From: Actinomycetota bacterium
Lineage (GTDB): Bacteria > Actinomycetota > CADDZG01 > JAHWKV01 > JAOPZY01
Direction: 5' to 3'
DNA length: 64,000 bases
Assembly: GCA_035765775.1 (NCBI GenBank)
Contig: DASTWV010000055.1
Location: 124,001 to 188,000 of the forward strand
Part shown: positions 46,108 through 56,372 of the stretch, one piece after another
Position numbering within the stretch: the stretch's first letter is position 1
How the letters are laid out: each line of letters starts with the position of its first letter
Position numbers and translations under genes: made by a program
Notes under the pieces: model-generated
What the model was told of the DNA's origin: nothing
Database searches by the model: none
The model's input: only the letters and a program-made list of their open reading frames with translations

Positions 46108-48006
46108 ATGGCAACGGTAGCTGCCGAAGGCGGGCTGCTGCGCAGGCCCCTCGCCAAGTCCGGGTTCTCCAGCTGGATCACGACTGCCGACCACAAGCGG
46201 ATCGGGATCCTGTACGGCTACACGGCCTTCTTCTTCTTCCTGATCGGGGGGTGCGAGGCCCTCCTGATCCGCCTGCAGCTGGCCCGGCCCAACGGCACGG
46301 TCCTGACGGCGAACCAGTACAACACGCTGTTCACCATGCACGGCCTGACCATGATCTTCCTGGTGGTCATGCCGCTGTCGGCGTCGCTGTTCAACTACAT
46401 GATCCCGCTGATGATCGGCGCCCGGGACGTCGCCTTCCCCCGGCTGAACGCCTTCAGCTACTGGGTGTTCCTGTCGGGAGGCATCTTCTTGTACTCCAGC
46501 TTCGTCTTCGGCGGCGCCCCCAACGGCGGGTGGTTCGGCTACGCCCCGCTCACCTCGCTGTATTCGCCCGGCCACGGCCTGACCTTCTACGCCCTCGGCC
46601 TCCAGATGCTGGGTATCGCCTCGATCGCCTCGGCGGCCAACTTCATCACCACCATCCTCAACCTGCGGGCACCGGGCATGACGCTCATGCGGATGCCGGT
46701 GTTCGTCTGGATGACCCTGGTGACGTCGTTCCTGCTGCTGTTCGCCATGCCGGTCATCGCCGTGGCCCTGTTCCAGCTGGCCTTCGACCGGCTGTGGCAC
46801 TCGAACTTCTACAACATCGCCGCCGGGGGTGACCCGCTGCTCTGGCAGCACCTGTTCTGGATCTTCGGCCACCCGGAGGTGTACATCCTCATCTTGCCCG
46901 CCATGGGTGTGGTGTCCGAGATCCTGCCGGTGTTCTCCCGCAAGCCCCTCTTCGGCTATTCGGCGGTGGTGTTCTCCGGCATCTTCATCGGGTTCATGGG
47001 ATGGGGCGTGTGGGCGCACCACATGTTCACCGTCGGGCTGGGGCCCTACGCCAACTCCGCCTTCGCGGTGTCCACCATGTTCATCGCCGTGCCCACGGGC
47101 GTGAAGATCTTCAACTGGACCGCCACCTTATGGCGGGGGTCGATCCGGTTCCGAACACCCTTGTTATTCGCCGTCGGCATGGTGGCGATGTTCGTGATCG
47201 GCGGCCTCTCCGGCGTCACGCACTCGCTGGTGCCTTCGGACTACGAGCAGCACGACACCTACTACATCGTCGCCCACTTCCACTACGTGCTCTTCGGTGG
47301 AGCGATCTTCGGGCTGTTCGCCGGGTTCTACTACTGGTTCCCGAAGGTGACGGGCAAGATGATGAACGAGCGCCTGGGCAAGATCCACTTCTGGTGGATG
47401 CTCATCGCCTTCAACCTGACGTTCTTCCCCATGCACATGCTCGGCCTCCAGGGCCAGCCCCGGCGGACCTACATCTACCCGTCCAACATGGGCTGGGGGA
47501 GCTACAACATGACCGAGACCATCGGGGCCTTCCTTATCGCAGGCTCCATGCTGGTGTTCATCTACAACTGGGTGGTGTCCAAGCGGAAGGGCACCATCGC
47601 CGGGCGGGACCCGTGGGACGCCCGCACCCTGGAGTGGAGCATCCCGTCGCCGCCGCCGGAGCACAACTTCGACGACATCCCCCATGTGCACAACCGGGAT
47701 GACCTCTGGCACCGCAAGTACGCCGAGGGCCCCAGCGGCAAGCCCGTACCCATCCCGGTGGGGGCCGCCGAGGAGCACGACGCGGGCGAGGACCATGCGG
47801 TGGGGCACATCCACATGCCGTCGCCGTCCTACTGGCCGGTGCTGGCCGCCTTCGGGCTGCCGGTGTTCGCCTGGAGCCTGATCTTCCACCTGTACGTCGG
47901 GGACGCACTGGGCCTGCTCATGCTCTTCTCGGGCATGTACGGCTGGGTCTTCGAGCCGCTGGCCGAGCCCAGCGGTGACCACGGGGTTCTGGAGGGTGCG
48001 CACTAA
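46108..48006 (+). CDS. ctaD: Cytochrome c oxidase subunit I, fused to a subunit IV-like tail (CtaD-CtaF)
   Basis: The catalytic haem-copper subunit reduces O2 to water and pumps protons. The 632-residue protein has twelve core helices with the haem a His in TMHGLTMIF, GHPEVYILILP containing the CuB His and an E residue typical of A1-type oxidases, the CuB pair WAHHMFTVG, and HFHYVLFGG binding haem a3. After residue about 545 the sequence continues through a His/Asp-rich linker into two extra helices (YWPVLAAFGLPVFAWSLIF and LGLLMLFSGMYGWVFEPLAEP), resembling actinobacterial CtaF. It is thus a fusion of CtaD and CtaF. It overlaps the next gene by one base (TAATG). Confidence 0.94.
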   Translation: MATVAAEGGLLRRPLAKSGFSSWITTADHKRIGILYGYTAFFFFLIGGCEALLIRLQLARPNGTVLTANQYNTLFTMHGLTMIFLVVMPLSASLFNYMIPLMIGARDVAFPRLNAFSYWVFLSGGIFLYSSFVFGGAPNGGWFGYAPLTSLYSPGHGLTFYALGLQMLGIASIASAANFITTILNLRAPGMTLMRMPVFVWMTLVTSFLLLFAMPVIAVALFQLAFDRLWHSNFYNIAAGGDPLLWQHLFWIFGHPEVYILILPAMGVVSEILPVFSRKPLFGYSAVVFSGIFIGFMGWGVWAHHMFTVGLGPYANSAFAVSTMFIAVPTGVKIFNWTATLWRGSIRFRTPLLFAVGMVAMFVIGGLSGVTHSLVPSDYEQHDTYYIVAHFHYVLFGGAIFGLFAGFYYWFPKVTGKMMNERLGKIHFWWMLIAFNLTFFPMHMLGLQGQPRRTYIYPSNMGWGSYNMTETIGAFLIAGSMLVFIYNWVVSKRKGTIAGRDPWDARTLEWSIPSPPPEHNFDDIPHVHNRDDLWHRKYAEGPSGKPVPIPVGAAEEHDAGEDHAVGHIHMPSPSYWPVLAAFGLPVFAWSLIFHLYVGDALGLLMLFSGMYGWVFEPLAEPSGDHGVLEGAH

Positions 48007-48629
48007 TGGCCATCGAGACGGCCGCCCACGGGGCGGCGCCAGCCGCCGAGGAGCACGAGACCTCCCTCGGTCTCGACAACCGCAAGCTGGCGATCTGGGT
48101 GTTCCTGGGGTCGGAGTGCATGTTCTTCGGCGCCCTGATCTCCACGTTCCTGCTGTTCCACACCCACACCAACGGGGGGCCGACGCCCCACTCGATCTTC
48201 AACATCCCCTACACCTCGGTCTCCACCTTCGTGCTGCTGATGAGCTCCCTGACGATGGTGCTGGCGCTGGCCGCCATCCAGCACGGCGACCACCGCAGCT
48301 TCCGGATCTGGATCGTGTGCACCGCCTTGCTGGGCATGACCTTCATCGGGGGCCAGGTCTACGAGTTCACCGGGTTCTTCAAGGACGGCCTGACCATCAA
48401 GACCAGCGCCTTCGGCTCGGCGTTCTTCATGCTCACCGGCTTCCACGGCGCCCACGTCACCATCGGCATCCTGATGCTGCTCACCCTGTTCACCCTCTCC
48501 AAGCAGGGCAAGCTCCCCACCTCGGAGTCCCTCAAGGTGGAACTGGTCGGGCTCTACTGGCACTTCGTGGACGTGGTGTGGATCGTCATCTTCACTGTCG
48601 TCTACCTCATCCCGGCGTCGAAGAAATGA
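48006..48629 (+). CDS. ctaE: Cytochrome c oxidase subunit III
   Basis: The 207-residue protein has about five membrane helices and the subunit III features LGSECMFFGALISTFLLF near the N-terminus, VYEFTGFFKDGLTI, and TGFHGAHVTIGILMLL and LVGLYWHFVDVVWIVIF at the C-terminus. The ATG overlaps the ctaD stop and its own stop overlaps the next gene as ATGA. It stabilises the CuB/D-channel side of the oxidase. Confidence 0.95.
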   Translation: MAIETAAHGAAPAAEEHETSLGLDNRKLAIWVFLGSECMFFGALISTFLLFHTHTNGGPTPHSIFNIPYTSVSTFVLLMSSLTMVLALAAIQHGDHRSFRIWIVCTALLGMTFIGGQVYEFTGFFKDGLTIKTSAFGSAFFMLTGFHGAHVTIGILMLLTLFTLSKQGKLPTSESLKVELVGLYWHFVDVVWIVIFTVVYLIPASKK

Positions 48630-48955
48630 GCGATATCGTCGCCGCCGTGGAGGCCGACGCCGCAGCCCACCCCGTCGAGCACGTCCACCCGGGCCCCTGG
48701 GAATACCTGAAGATCGCCTTCATTCTGGCGTTGCTGACGGCACTCGAGGTCAGCGTCTACTACCTGTCCAGCCTGAAGTCGATCCTGCCCGGGGTGCTGA
48801 TCGGGTTGGCCATCGTCAAGTTCAGCCTGGTGGCGCTGTACTTCATGCACCTGAAGTTCGACACCCGGCTGTTCCGGCGGTTGCTGACGCTGGGCATCAT
48901 CCTGGCCATCACTGTCTACACGATCGCCATTACGACGCTCTTCAAGTACCTCTGA
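48626..48955 (+). CDS. Cytochrome c oxidase subunit IV, prokaryotic type
   Basis: The 109-residue protein has a His-rich amphipathic start (HPVEHVHPGPWEYLKIAFIL) followed by three membrane helices with ALEVSVYYL, IVKFSLVALYFMHLKFDTRLF, matching the bacterial COX4 family. The ATG overlaps ctaE by four bases. It is a small accessory subunit with no catalytic residues. Together with the CtaF-like tail of ctaD the operon thus has two different subunit IV-like elements. Confidence 0.85.
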   Translation: MSDIVAAVEADAAAHPVEHVHPGPWEYLKIAFILALLTALEVSVYYLSSLKSILPGVLIGLAIVKFSLVALYFMHLKFDTRLFRRLLTLGIILAITVYTIAITTLFKYL

Positions 48956-48963
48956 GGCCCGGC

Positions 48964-49860
48964 GTGCCGCTCCTCGCCGCCACCGCCTACCCGCCCGGAC
49001 TGGGGCCGTGGTCGCTGAACGTCTCGGTCGAGACGCTGGTGGTGGCCGAGATGCTGAGCCTGGGCGTTGCCTACTGGGCGGCCCTGCGCCTCCTCGGCCC
49101 CCGCTACGTCGAGCCGGGCGAGCGGCCGGCCACCCGGGCCCAGGTCGCGTTCTTCGCGGCCGCCCTGGTCAGCCTCGGGGTGTCCGAGGGGTGGCCCCTG
49201 GCGGGGATCGCCAACAACTACCTGTTCAGCGCCCACATGCTCCAGCACCTGATCTTCGTGCTCGTGGTCCCGCCGCTGCTCCTGCTGGGCACACCGCACT
49301 GGCTGGCCCGGGCCCTCCTCAAGCGCTCGGTGGTCTGGCCGGTCATGAAGAAGCTGACCCGTCCCATCCCCGCCACCATCATCTTCAACGTGGTGGTGGT
49401 CGCCTCGCACGCCCCCCAGGTCATCAACCTGACGGTGCACAACCAGGGGGTGCACATCGCCGACCACCTGCTCCTGCTGGGGGCCGGGCTGATCATGTGG
49501 TTCCCGGTGCTGTCGCCGCTGCCCGAGCTGCCCAGGCTCTCGTACCCGGCTCAGATGCTGTACCTCTTCCTGCAGACCATCCTGCCCACCATCCCGGCGT
49601 CCTTCCTGACCTTCGCCTCCAAGCCGCTCTACCACTACTACGCGGGCGTGCCCCGGGCTTTCGGGCTCTCGGCGCTGGCGGATACGCAGATCTCCGGGCT
49701 GCTGATGAAGGTGGGGATGGGCCTGGAGTTGTGGACGATCATCGCAGTGATATTCTTCCGCTGGTCCAGCCAGGAGGAGCGCTCAGCCCGCCCGCCGAAT
49801 GAGCTGGAATGGCAGGCGGTCGAACGCGAACTCAACCGTACGGAGTCCCAGAGCAACTAA
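48964..49860 (+). CDS. CtaG-like (caa3-type) oxidase assembly membrane protein
   Basis: The 298-residue protein has about seven membrane helices and the caa3_CtaG pattern ANNYLFSAHMLQHLIFVLVVPPLLLLGTPHW and MWFPVLSPLPELPRLSYPAQMLYLFLQTILPTIPASFLTF. Members of this family are linked to oxidase copper assembly in Bacillus and actinobacteria. Histidines in HMLQHL and HAPQVINLTVHNQGVHIADH could hold copper. GTG start lies eight bases after the preceding stop, and its stop overlaps the following gene by one base. Confidence 0.88.
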   Translation: MPLLAATAYPPGLGPWSLNVSVETLVVAEMLSLGVAYWAALRLLGPRYVEPGERPATRAQVAFFAAALVSLGVSEGWPLAGIANNYLFSAHMLQHLIFVLVVPPLLLLGTPHWLARALLKRSVVWPVMKKLTRPIPATIIFNVVVVASHAPQVINLTVHNQGVHIADHLLLLGAGLIMWFPVLSPLPELPRLSYPAQMLYLFLQTILPTIPASFLTFASKPLYHYYAGVPRAFGLSALADTQISGLLMKVGMGLELWTIIAVIFFRWSSQEERSARPPNELEWQAVERELNRTESQSN

Positions 49861-50765
49861 TGCCTAGCAACTCGCGCGAGCGCAGCGTCTTCCCCTTCGC
49901 GGTGCCCATCGGGATCGTCGCGGTCGTCGTCGCCCTGGTCTGGGTGTTCTCCCGGATCCTGCTGAACGTGCCCAAGGAAGTGGCGGTGGCGGTGGCGCTC
50001 ATGACCGCCCTCAACATCCTCATCACCTGCGGGATCATCTCGGTGCGCCGGCTATCGGGCTTCGCCGCCGTGTTCCTGGTGATCGTGATCTCGGTGCCCG
50101 TGGTGCTGGGCGGGGCAGCCGCGGCCAAGGCCATCAAGGTGAAGGAGCCGGTGAAGCCGTCACCCCCGCCCGCGGCCGTGCTGGTCTCGGCGGCCAACAC
50201 CGCGTTCGATACCAAGACCATCAACCTGCCCGCCAAGGGGGCTTCGATCAAGTTCTCGAACAAGGACTCGGTCACCCACAACATCCACATCTTCCAAGGC
50301 ACCGACGCTAACGGCCAGAGCGTCTTCGCCGGGAGCGCGGTTTCCGGCGGGTCAACCGCCACGTATGACGTCGGCTCCCTGCCTGCCGGGACCTACTTCT
50401 TCCGGTGCGACTTCCACCCGACGCAGATGACCGGGACCGTCGTGGTGGGCGGCAGCGGGGGCGGTGCTTCTGGGTCCTCGAATGCGCTCAGCATCAGCGC
50501 GGCGAACATCTCGTTCAGCACGGCGTCACTCACCGCCACTGCGGGCAGCGCGTTCACCGTGGCGTTCGACAATAAGGACTCCACCCCACACAACTTCGAC
50601 ATCGTCAGCGGTCCGGCGGGCTACACGAAGCCGGCCAGCCTCCCCACCATCGTCCCCCCGGGCAAGACGCAGACCTATAGCATCCCGGCGCTCCCGGCGG
50701 GCACCTACAAGTACCAGTGCGACCTCCATCCCGCGGCCATGACCGGGACGCTGACTGTCCAATAA
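49860..50765 (+). CDS. Membrane-anchored protein with two tandem cupredoxin domains
   Basis: The 301-residue protein has three N-terminal membrane helices (about residues 11-34, 42-64, 66-88) and two cupredoxin domains of about 90 residues each, separated by a Gly/Ser linker. Both carry full type 1 copper ligands: His140, Cys183, His186 and Met190; and His244, Cys287, His290 and Met294, in the pattern HN...CDxHPxxMTG. Such blue-copper proteins carry electrons; position inside the oxidase operon suggests it feeds or accepts electrons near CtaC. The ATG overlaps the ctaG-like stop. A duplicated functional domain on one anchor is unusual. Confidence 0.88.
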   Translation: MPSNSRERSVFPFAVPIGIVAVVVALVWVFSRILLNVPKEVAVAVALMTALNILITCGIISVRRLSGFAAVFLVIVISVPVVLGGAAAAKAIKVKEPVKPSPPPAAVLVSAANTAFDTKTINLPAKGASIKFSNKDSVTHNIHIFQGTDANGQSVFAGSAVSGGSTATYDVGSLPAGTYFFRCDFHPTQMTGTVVVGGSGGGASGSSNALSISAANISFSTASLTATAGSAFTVAFDNKDSTPHNFDIVSGPAGYTKPASLPTIVPPGKTQTYSIPALPAGTYKYQCDLHPAAMTGTLTVQ

Positions 50766-50792
50766 CGGGTCCAGCCTGTCCACCCGCGGCGC

Positions 50793-50798
50793 TATAGT
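50793..50798 (+). promoter_or_regulatory. Possible -10 for the haem A synthase fusion gene
   Basis: TATAGT stands out in the 127-base gap after the cupredoxin gene. No clear -35 exists. If used, ctaA-ctaB would be transcribed separately from the structural oxidase genes, with a leader of roughly 90 bases. Confidence 0.35.
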
Positions 50799-50892
50799 GG
50801 GAACCCTCCGCAGCACCGGCCCCGACGCCGCCTCTCCTGTTCCAGGACCTTCGCGGCACGCGGGAGCCGCGAGAAGGGAAGCCTCCACCTAA

Positions 50893-52905
<2,013 letters not shown>

Positions 52906-52957
52906 CGCCCGTTCCCCGGAGGGCAGGTGCCCGGCGTGTGACCGGGGTGGGGCCCGT

Positions 52958-53800
52958 ATGATGCCGCGCGTGCCTGCGTTCCCCGCTCTCTTCGATGTGC
53001 TCGGCGCCCTGCCCGGGGCCGTCGTCGCGTTCTCGGGCGGCGTGGACTCCTCCGTGCTCGCCGAGGCCGCCCACCGGGTGCTCGGGGAGCGCTCGTTGGC
53101 GGTGACCGCCGACTCGCCCTCGCTGGCACGCCGGGAGCTGGCCGCCGCCCGCACCCTCGCCGCCGGGCGCGGGTGGCGCCACGAGGTGGTGGCCACCCAT
53201 GAGATGGACGATCCCCAGTACGCCGCCAACCCCACCAACCGCTGCTACTTCTGCAAGACCGCCCTGTTCGACCGGCTCGCCCCGCTGGCGGCCGGGCTCG
53301 GCGTCCCCGTGCTGCTCGGCACGGTCACCGACGACCTCGGCGACTGGCGCCCTGGCCAGGCGGCCGCCACCGAGCGGGGCGGGCGCCACCCCTTCGTCGA
53401 GGCCGGGATGGGCAAGGCGGACGTCCGGGCACTGGCCCGCACGTTCGGGTTGCCCACGGCGGGCAAGCCGGCGTCGGCGTGCCTGGCCAGCCGGCTGGCG
53501 TACGGTGTGGCAGTGACCCCCGCCGCCCTGGCCCGGGTGGAGCAGGCCGAGGACCTGGTGTCGGCCCTGGGCTTCCCGGTGCTGCGGGTGCGGGACCTGG
53601 GGGGCGACGCCGCCAGCGTCGAGGTGGCCCCCGGCGACCTCCCCCGCCTGCAGCCGCTCTCCGGCCGGGTGGTCGCGGAGCTGTGCGGCCTCGGGTTCGC
53701 CTCGGTATCGATCGACGAGCGCGGGTACCGCCGGGGCGCCCTCAACGAGCGGGCCGGCATCGTGCTGCCCCTCGTGGGGCCAGCGGTGGGGGCGCATTGA
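52958..53800 (+). CDS. larE: LarE-type ATP-dependent sacrificial sulfur transferase
   Basis: LarE adds sulfur from its own cysteine to the nickel-pincer cofactor precursor. The 280-residue protein has the PP-loop SGGVDSSVLAEAA (residues 26-38), NPTNRCYFCK (Cys96, Cys99) and the sacrificial cysteine region PASACLASRLAYG (Cys175). Other lar genes (larB, larC, larA) are absent nearby, so the product may act in a different sulfuration pathway. Two adjacent ATGs make the start 52958 or 52961. It is directly followed by a NIL-domain gene, one base overlapping. Confidence 0.88.
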   Translation: MMPRVPAFPALFDVLGALPGAVVAFSGGVDSSVLAEAAHRVLGERSLAVTADSPSLARRELAAARTLAAGRGWRHEVVATHEMDDPQYAANPTNRCYFCKTALFDRLAPLAAGLGVPVLLGTVTDDLGDWRPGQAAATERGGRHPFVEAGMGKADVRALARTFGLPTAGKPASACLASRLAYGVAVTPAALARVEQAEDLVSALGFPVLRVRDLGGDAASVEVAPGDLPRLQPLSGRVVAELCGLGFASVSIDERGYRRGALNERAGIVLPLVGPAVGAH

Positions 53801-54042
53801 TGGCTCGCCGCCGGATCCACATGACCTTCCCCGAGGTGCTGATCACCGAGCCGGTCATCCACACGATGGGCCAGCGCTTCGCCGTGGTCACCAACATCCG
53901 GCGGGCCAACGTCGAGGCCACCGCCGGCTGGGTGGTCCTGGAGATCGAGGGGCCGGAGGACGAGATCGACCGGGCGGTGGCCTACGCCGCCGACCTCGGC
54001 GTCGAGGTCAACGAGTCCAGCGGCGACGTGCTCGATGGCTGA
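53800..54042 (+). CDS. NIL-domain protein
   Basis: The 80-residue protein is a single ferredoxin-like NIL domain, as at the C-terminus of methionine importer MetN: RRIHMTFPEVLITEPVIHTMG, FAVVTNIRRANVEATAGWVVLEIEG. Stand-alone NIL proteins occur beside sulfur-metabolism and NifU-like genes and may bind a sulfur amino acid or act in sulfur transfer. The ATG overlaps the larE stop (TGATG), so the pair is translationally coupled and probably functionally linked. Confidence 0.85.
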   Translation: MARRRIHMTFPEVLITEPVIHTMGQRFAVVTNIRRANVEATAGWVVLEIEGPEDEIDRAVAYAADLGVEVNESSGDVLDG

Positions 54043-54072
54043 GGGGCCTGCGGTGAATCCCATCAGGCCCGC

Positions 54073-54846
54073 ATGAGGATCGACGGGGCGGCAGCCGTCG
54101 TCACCGGCGGGGCTTCCGGCCTCGGCCTCGCCACCGCCCGGGCCCTGGCTGCCCGGGGGGCCCGGGTGGGCCTGGTCGACCTGCCGGCATCCGATGGGGA
54201 GTCGGCGGCGGCGTCACTGGGCGGGCCTGCGGGGTTCTTCCCCGCCGACGTCACCTCGGCGGAGGGCCTTGAGGCCGCCCTGGATGCGGCGGTGGCCGCC
54301 CTGGGCCCGTTGCGCATCGCGGTGGCGTGCGCCGGGGTCGCCCCGGTGGGGCGCATCCTGGCCCGGGACGGGACGCCGCTGGCGCTGGAGGCGTTCAACC
54401 GGACCATCGCGGTCAACCTGTCGGGCAGCTTCAACCTGCTGCGCCTCGCCGCCGCCCGCATGGCCACCCGGGAGCCCGAGCCGCCCGACGGCGAGCGGGG
54501 GGTCGTGATCCTCACCGCATCGGTGGCCGCCTACGAGGGTCAGGTGGGGCAGGCGGCCTACGCCGCTTCGAAGGGGGGCATCGTCGCCCTGACCATCACC
54601 GCCGCCCGGGACCTGGCCGTCGTGGGCGTCCGGGTGGCCACCATCGCCCCGGGGACATTCGACACCCCGATGCTGGCCGGGCTGCCGGCCGAGGCGATGC
54701 AACGCCTGGCGGCCACGATCCCGCATCCCAAGCGGCTCGGCCGGCCCGAGGAATACGCCGCCCTGGCGGTCCACATCGTCGAGAACCCGATGCTGAACGG
54801 CGAGGTGATCCGCCTGGACGGGGCGCTGCGGATGCCGCCCAAGTAG
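54073..54846 (+). CDS. Short-chain dehydrogenase (3-hydroxyacyl-CoA dehydrogenase type II-like)
   Basis: The 257-residue SDR has the NAD motif TGGASGLGLATARALAARGA, Asp in VGLVDLPAS for NAD preference, NNAG-equivalent CAGVAP, the catalytic Ser/Tyr/Lys in LTASVAAYEGQVGQAAYAASKGG, and a C-terminal PHPKRLGRPEEYAAL. It resembles human HSD17B10-type 3-hydroxyacyl-CoA dehydrogenases of fatty-acid or branched-chain breakdown, so this is the likely reaction, though SDR specificity is hard to read. It starts 30 bases after the NIL gene. Confidence 0.88.
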   Translation: MRIDGAAAVVTGGASGLGLATARALAARGARVGLVDLPASDGESAAASLGGPAGFFPADVTSAEGLEAALDAAVAALGPLRIAVACAGVAPVGRILARDGTPLALEAFNRTIAVNLSGSFNLLRLAAARMATREPEPPDGERGVVILTASVAAYEGQVGQAAYAASKGGIVALTITAARDLAVVGVRVATIAPGTFDTPMLAGLPAEAMQRLAATIPHPKRLGRPEEYAALAVHIVENPMLNGEVIRLDGALRMPPK

Positions 54847-54858
54847 CGTGTAGGCAGC

Positions 54859-56193
54859 GTGTCGCGGGCCCTGCTGGTCGATTTGTACGAGCTCACGATG
54901 TCGGCCAGCTACCTGGCCGAGGGCCTGGACCGGCCCGCCACCTACGAGCTGTTCTTCCGCGACCTGCCCCCGGTGCGCAACTACCTGGTGGTCGGGGGCC
55001 TGGAACGGGCGCTGGACGCGCTCGAGGGGCTGCAGTTCGCCGACGACGATCTCGACTACCTGCGGGGACTCGGGTTGTTCAACGAGGCGTTCCTCGCCCG
55101 GCTGGGCGGCCTGCGCTTCACCGGCGATGTCTGGGCGGTGCCCGAGGGCGAGGTGGTCTTCGCCAACGAGCCGGTGGTGCGGGTGACCGCCCCCCTCATC
55201 GAGGGCCAGCTGCTGGAGACGGCCCTGCTCAACTGCTACACCCTGGCCACCGCCGTGGCCTCCAAGGCGTCCCGGGTGGCCACGGCGTGCGCCGGGCGCC
55301 CGTTCGCCGACTTCTCCGCCCGGCGGGACCACGGTCCGGACGCCGCCCTGTACGCCGCCCGGGCGGCCTTCATCGCCGGGGCGTCCTCCACCTCGAACGT
55401 GGAGGCGGGGCAGCGTTTCGGGATCCCGCTGTCCGGGACCATGGCGCACTCCTACGTGCTGGCGTTCCCTTCCGAGCTGGACGCCTTCCGGGCGTTCACG
55501 CGCCAGTTCCCGGACGCCTCGACGCTGCTGGTGGACACCTACGACGTCCTGGAGGGCACGCGGCGGGCTGCCGAGGTGGCCGGCGAGCTGGCGGCATCGG
55601 GCGGCAGCCTGGGCGGGGTGCGGCTGGACTCCGGCGATCTCGGGGCCCTGTCGGTGCAGGTGCGGTCGATCCTCGACGCCGCCGGCTTGCCCGGGGTGAA
55701 GATCGTGGCCTCCGGCGACCTCGACGAGTACCGGATCGCCGCCCTCCTGGCCGCTGGTGCCCCCATCGACGCCTTCGGTGTCGGCACCCAGCTGGGCACC
55801 AGTGGCGACGCCCCGTCGCTGGGGGCGGTCTACAAGCTGGTGGAGGATGTCACCGGGCCCAAGGCGAAGACCTCCACCGGCAAGGCCACCCGGCCGGGAG
55901 TCAAACAGGTGTACCGGTTCGGCGGGGTGGGAGGGATGCTGGAGCGGGATCTCATCGCCCCGGCGGCCGAGTCGGCGCCGGACGGCGGCCGGCCGCTGCT
56001 GGAGCCGGTCATGGCGGGCGGTCGCCGCCGGGCGCCGTCGCCGCCGCTGGCCGCGGTGCGGGAACGATACGGCGCGGCGGTCGCCGCGCTGCCGGCGCGG
56101 GTGCGGTCCCTGGGGCCGGCGGCGCCCTACCCGGTGGAGGTCAGCGGCGCGCTGGGACTAGGGCTGGGGCTAGGGCTGGGAGGTCCGGCCTAG
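54859..56193 (+). CDS. pncB: Nicotinate phosphoribosyltransferase
   Basis: The 444-residue enzyme makes nicotinate mononucleotide in the NAD salvage pathway. Family landmarks are LLVDLYELTMSASYLAEG, YELFFRDLPPVRNYLVVGG, the phosphorylated-histidine region SGTMAHSYVLAF, VDTYDVLEG and GVRLDSGDLGALS, and GVGTQLGTSGDAPSLG. The last residues, a GLGLGLGLGG stretch coded by two to three copies of CTAGGGCTGGGG, are a simple repeat that probably drifted recently. GTG start 12 bases after the SDR stop suggests one transcript with larE-NIL-SDR. Confidence 0.95.
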   Translation: MSRALLVDLYELTMSASYLAEGLDRPATYELFFRDLPPVRNYLVVGGLERALDALEGLQFADDDLDYLRGLGLFNEAFLARLGGLRFTGDVWAVPEGEVVFANEPVVRVTAPLIEGQLLETALLNCYTLATAVASKASRVATACAGRPFADFSARRDHGPDAALYAARAAFIAGASSTSNVEAGQRFGIPLSGTMAHSYVLAFPSELDAFRAFTRQFPDASTLLVDTYDVLEGTRRAAEVAGELAASGGSLGGVRLDSGDLGALSVQVRSILDAAGLPGVKIVASGDLDEYRIAALLAAGAPIDAFGVGTQLGTSGDAPSLGAVYKLVEDVTGPKAKTSTGKATRPGVKQVYRFGGVGGMLERDLIAPAAESAPDGGRPLLEPVMAGGRRRAPSPPLAAVRERYGAAVAALPARVRSLGPAAPYPVEVSGALGLGLGLGLGGPA

Positions 56194-56210
56194 CTCGTTC
56201 AGGGAGGGTC

Positions 56211-56369
56211 CTAGCTCCGGTGGTCGGGCGGGGTCCAGCGGGTGGGGGTATGGGTGCGCCGCCAGCGGCGCTTCTCGGCGAGGAACTCGAGACCTCGCAC
56301 GCCGAAGATCACGAACACGATGAAGCAGCCGACCAGCTCCCCACCGACGATGATCCGGCCCGTGAGCAC
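56211..56369 (-). CDS. Small single-helix membrane protein
   Basis: A 52-residue protein starting GTG at 56369, three bases after the response regulator stop, with GGAAGGG inside the end of that gene as ribosome site. It reads MLTGRIIVGGELVGCFIVF with a single membrane helix (about residues 7-24), then the basic, Arg/Trp-rich tail LAEKRRWRRTHTPTRWTPPD. Below ordinary gene-calling length. Coupling to the response regulator is the main argument for reality; function is unknown. It converges with pncB, leaving 17 bases between them. Confidence 0.5.
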   Translation of the reverse strand: MLTGRIIVGGELVGCFIVFVIFGVRGLEFLAEKRRWRRTHTPTRWTPPDHRS

Positions 56370-56372
56370 GGC

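Noticed and set aside
52958-54042. Part of a lactate racemase (lar) operon
   Set aside because: Only larE is present; larA, larB and larC are absent in the neighbourhood.
56160-56193. CTAGGGCTGGGG tandem repeat as a functional element
   Set aside because: It only codes for a GLGLGLG tail at the end of pncB and is too short to suggest a role; likely slippage.
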